This document shows, in pieces, positions 45,177 to 47,745 of a stretch of 47,745 nt of DNA. Under the pieces are notes generated by a model that saw only the letters and a list, made by a program, of their open reading frames with translations, was not told the DNA's origin and did not search any database. The DNA is from Phormidesmis priestleyi ULC007. GTDB lineage: Bacteria > Cyanobacteriota > Cyanobacteriia > Leptolyngbyales > Leptolyngbyaceae. Each line of letters starts with the position of its first letter. The stretch's first letter is position 1. Position numbers and translations under genes: made by a program. Location of the stretch: NCBI RefSeq assembly GCF_001895925.1, contig NZ_MPPI01000039.1, positions 1 through 47,745 of the forward strand, read 5' to 3'.

Positions 45177-47516
45177 CTACAAGTCGCAGTTTGAGAGAAG
45201 AGAGACGTGTTCCATCCAACGCCCACGCGTCAACTTTACCCCAAGCCGCGGAAGATATCCCCTCGGAGAAGAGATATCATAAACTACCTTCGTATACTTA
45301 CCCTTTTCCATCCAACCGTTAGTGTTACAGAAACTTTCCCATGCCTCCGCATGATACTGCCCGTCAACAATGCCTCCGCACTCTAGATATAATTCTTTCT
45401 GAACACTAAAGCCAAACCGACCCTCGCTATACTTTACCCACAACCGATCAATATTCAACAACTCCTCACGCGGAAAATTCAGCAAGTGCTCTGGCTCAAA
45501 CCACTCCCCCTCTTCCTTCCCCACCGTCATAATCATCAATCGATACGTTTCATTATCCGCCTCTTTCCACTGCTGGTCTTTCAGAAATTCCTCTAGCTTT
45601 TGATACCGAGAACTTAGCACCTTTTTCTTAAGTGCCTCAAACTCTTGCAACAACGGCTGCTGGTTCACTGTGAATTCCTCCAGATGTCGGTATCGATGAA
45701 TCAGCAGCTTTTCTTTGAGCGACCCTAACTCTTTCACCAAAGCCGGATCGATTCGCTTTGTCGTCTCCTGCAAGCAAACATACGCTAAATCCGCTGCCCC
45801 GCGCTCCGTCATCTCTCGGATCAGCTTTCCAGGGTTCACTAATCCCGCATACAACAAAATCACCTGCTTCCACCAATCCTCCCCCAACTTCTCATACAGC
45901 AAACTCTCCTGCCCCAACCGAGCCACCTCCTCCGCCGCCAAATACTCCTGAAAACTCAGATGAGCAAACTCATACTCATCCTCCTGCTCGATCACCAACT
46001 CACTCACCTGCACCACCTGATCGAGAAACTCCACAGCATCAATGGTTTCACCCTGCACTGTCAAATATCCTGCCAGCCGTTCCACTAGCTCTCTACGCTC
46101 CACCCGCCCCTCTTTTTTCTGCATCATCTCCAGCGCCAGCATCTGCAAAATCACCTGCGCTCCACACTCCAACAGCAGCGTCTCCAACTTTCTCGCCCCA
46201 GGGCGATCCTTCAATTGCAGCCGACAAATCTCCTGATATAGCTCCACCCGTCGCCTTGGCAACTCCGCCCCCGGAAACCGCCGATGAAACGTCACAATCA
46301 TCGTCAGCAAAAGCGGATTCTTCGCCAAATCCTTCAATTCCGATCGCGCCTCAATCTGCGCCAAAAGCTCATCTGCGGCAGATTGCGCGGCTTGTTTGAC
46401 ATCCGGCGTATCTCGTCCACTGTTCGCAAACCGCTCTTGATATCGATACCAACTCTCCACAAAATCCCGACGCTGCCCCTGATTAAAATCACGCACCCAA
46501 ATCGGAGTCGTCATCTCTAGACGATCACCTGCATCCTGCTCTCTATAAGCTTTAGGGCGCGAAGTCAGAATAAATACCGAATCTCTATATCGCCGCATCT
46601 GCTCATTTAACCACTTAGCCAGAGCAGGTCTTTTAGCTTTCTCCACCTCATCAAACCCATCCAACATCACCACCACATCGCCCCGCCGAAGGCTCTCCTG
46701 CGCCCAATTCACTGGCAGCTTCAATTCTTCATCAGTCGGCAAAGCAGGAATATGATGCAGCGTAATCAAATCCGCCAAATTGGGAGCATTCTCTTGAGTT
46801 AGCAAGTCACGATATTTCCGCAGCACCAACAGCACCGGGATTTTTTGTGACACTTGATAGCGTCCTTGTTGCTTATTCCCATAAGTATGAGCAACATGCT
46901 TAAGCAGCGTCGTTTTGCCATAGCCACCCCACGCCAAAATCACCATCTGCCGCAGCATCGGTTCCGCTTTTGTTCGCTTCAACAACTCCCAAATTCGCAG
47001 CTTGCCCGATCGAATACTTGCAGCATCGTCCGCACCCTCCATTCCCCGAAACCCTGGAGCGATCGCGCTACTGTCCAATTCGAGCGGCACAAACACCTCT
47101 TCCAAAAGCGGAGTTCCCAAATCAGACTGGCGAACTCCTTCAGGGCGATAAGCCTGACAATCCCACGCCTGACACTGAAGATACTTATCCTCACCCTGCG
47201 TTACTTTAGCGATCGTTCCCTGAGCCAGACTATCAATCCGATCGTTAATCACCTCTCCTGCTTTCGCCAATCGCTTCTCATTGCCCCGATGAATCGGTTC
47301 CAGCAATTTTGCCCCATAAGAGAAACCAAACCCGATTAGAGCGGAAGCGATCGCCTTAGCCACATTCGTTTCAAAAATCAGAGAGTAAAGCCCATAAACA
47401 CTACCAACCCCAACCCCTCCCGGCTTGATAACCCTAATCAAAAATTCTACCACCTCCTGCACAATGGAATCTTTTTCAGGCTTGGCTTCAGGTCGATCGA
47501 GTGATTCTTGCGGCAT
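45177..47516 (-). CDS. NACHT NTPase with C-terminal GUN4 domain
   Basis: The 779-aa protein has a predicted membrane hairpin near 33-70, a NACHT domain (about 185-420) with Walker A GGYGKTT (197-203) and Walker B VVVMLDGFDE (281-290), and FAHLSFQEYLAAEE (517-530). A coiled, Lys/Glu-rich stretch (595-645) leads into a GUN4 domain (about 640-779): EADNETYRLMIM, NIDRLWVKYSEGRFGFSVQK, and SSPRGYLPRL. GUN4 proteins bind porphyrins, and NACHT proteins are switch-like NTPases used in signalling and defence. The fusion suggests a membrane-bound switch with a tetrapyrrole-like sensor; the ligand and output are inference. It is 161 bp downstream of the 5S rRNA 3' end. Confidence 0.88.
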   Translation of the reverse strand: MPQESLDRPEAKPEKDSIVQEVVEFLIRVIKPGGVGVGSVYGLYSLIFETNVAKAIASALIGFGFSYGAKLLEPIHRGNEKRLAKAGEVINDRIDSLAQGTIAKVTQGEDKYLQCQAWDCQAYRPEGVRQSDLGTPLLEEVFVPLELDSSAIAPGFRGMEGADDAASIRSGKLRIWELLKRTKAEPMLRQMVILAWGGYGKTTLLKHVAHTYGNKQQGRYQVSQKIPVLLVLRKYRDLLTQENAPNLADLITLHHIPALPTDEELKLPVNWAQESLRRGDVVVMLDGFDEVEKAKRPALAKWLNEQMRRYRDSVFILTSRPKAYREQDAGDRLEMTTPIWVRDFNQGQRRDFVESWYRYQERFANSGRDTPDVKQAAQSAADELLAQIEARSELKDLAKNPLLLTMIVTFHRRFPGAELPRRRVELYQEICRLQLKDRPGARKLETLLLECGAQVILQMLALEMMQKKEGRVERRELVERLAGYLTVQGETIDAVEFLDQVVQVSELVIEQEDEYEFAHLSFQEYLAAEEVARLGQESLLYEKLGEDWWKQVILLYAGLVNPGKLIREMTERGAADLAYVCLQETTKRIDPALVKELGSLKEKLLIHRYRHLEEFTVNQQPLLQEFEALKKKVLSSRYQKLEEFLKDQQWKEADNETYRLMIMTVGKEEGEWFEPEHLLNFPREELLNIDRLWVKYSEGRFGFSVQKELYLECGGIVDGQYHAEAWESFCNTNGWMEKGKYTKVVYDISSPRGYLPRLGVKLTRGRWMEHVSLLSNCDL

Positions 47517-47629
47517 TGCAACATCTAAAGCAGAGGTCTCACCTGAATTCTACACAGATTGCATTAGAAGCTCCGGTATTTCCTAGCGACAGAAGGGCTA
47601 CCAAGATCACAAGCAAGCCAATCGAACAA

Positions 47630-47659
47630 GCCTCCTTTCAGCTAAGAAAGGAGGCTTTG
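47630..47659. terminator. bidirectional hairpin after the rRNA operon
   Basis: AAGCCTCCTTTC (47630-47641) pairs perfectly with GAAAGGAGGCTT (47648-47659) around a 6-base loop, with TGTTCTTTT following on the plus strand. On the minus strand it lies 17 bp after the 5S gene and probably ends the rRNA transcript. Confidence 0.85.
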
Positions 47660-47676
47660 TTCTTTTAATATTCAAC

Positions 47677-47745
47677 CTGGCGATGAGCTATTTTTGCGGG
47701 AGGCTACCCTCCAACTATCTTCGCCGCTGTCACGTTTCACACCTG
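47677..47745 (-). rRNA. rrf: 5S ribosomal RNA, 3' part (cut by window edge)
   Basis: The minus strand reads GTGTGAAACGTGACAGCGGC, then AGATAGTTGGAGGGTAGCCT and AAAAATAGCTCATCGCCAGG. This matches the 3' two-thirds of cyanobacterial 5S rRNA, including the conserved GUGAAAC and terminal GCCAGG. About 69 of roughly 118 bases are present. The rest of the rRNA operon should lie beyond the right edge, transcribed toward this window. Confidence 0.94.

Noticed and set aside
45758-46399. Long Pro/Ser-rich plus-strand frame over the NACHT gene
   Set aside because: Antisense to clearly conserved NACHT sequence; composition is that of a reversed frame.
1-47745. tRNA genes
   Set aside because: I looked for the GGTTCGAATCC-type arm with matching acceptor stem and found no convincing case, but could not run a tRNA search.

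Overview
The window is cyanobacterial chromosome. It carries psb28 (photosystem II assembly), a pilMNOQ type IV pilus operon, an SpkB-like kinase and a GUN4 domain, and the HIP1-type octamer GCGATCGC recurs throughout. Layout and gene content suggest a filamentous, Leptolyngbya-like organism, but species cannot be read from the sequence alone.

Layout. Positions 1-3000 are an accessory zone: a frameshifted transposase cut by the window edge, an AT-rich membrane protein of unknown function, and two tandem Rpn-type nuclease genes, the second lacking its catalytic half. Positions 3000-7900 hold a zinc-ribbon protein and the set circularly permuted ATP-grasp / alpha-E / transglutaminase, with a convergent proteasome-type protease; this is a known but poorly understood amide-bond-forming and peptide-processing set. 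Positions 7930-11270 form a likely conflict or signalling island: a short-chain dehydrogenase remnant, a STAND/NB-ARC-like protein with a degenerate P-loop and a membrane segment, and a divergent 142-aa protein with the same N-terminal SGQIAVG motif. Positions 11400-15800 are housekeeping (murE with a glutaredoxin-like gene, DUF2294, purU, DUF4340 and a small conserved protein), preceded on the minus strand by a well-folded RNA element ending in a terminator. Positions 16000-19600 hold an OmpR-type regulator behind a 355-aa conserved protein, and a CHASE3 histidine kinase.

Positions 19600-24340 hold a PhnD-PhnC-PhnE type transporter, whose binding protein looks like the putative selenate subgroup and whose permease is a fused double copy, and divergent folC. 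At 24360-25000 lie a CTTA microsatellite and a small two-gene module whose first gene is frameshifted. A lone sugar-type binding lipoprotein and a repeat-rich secreted protein precede pilMNOQ (27959-33094), which ends in a strong terminator. Then come an MFS transporter, a coiled-coil protein with a TerB-C-like end, a beta-helix/SLH protein, psb28, moaB, a YciI-like protein and pheT.

The right end (41837-47745) has an 817-bp gap with a palindromic repeat, a Cys4 / kinase / pentapeptide protein, a small conserved protein divergent from an XRE-type regulator, a NACHT-GUN4 fusion, and at the edge the 3' end of a 5S rRNA on the minus strand, showing that an rRNA operon runs in from the right.

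The best candidates for undescribed biology are the STAND-like protein and its SGQIAVG partner, the NACHT-GUN4 fusion, the structured minus-strand RNA at 15781-15916, and the frameshifted small module at 24428-24994.
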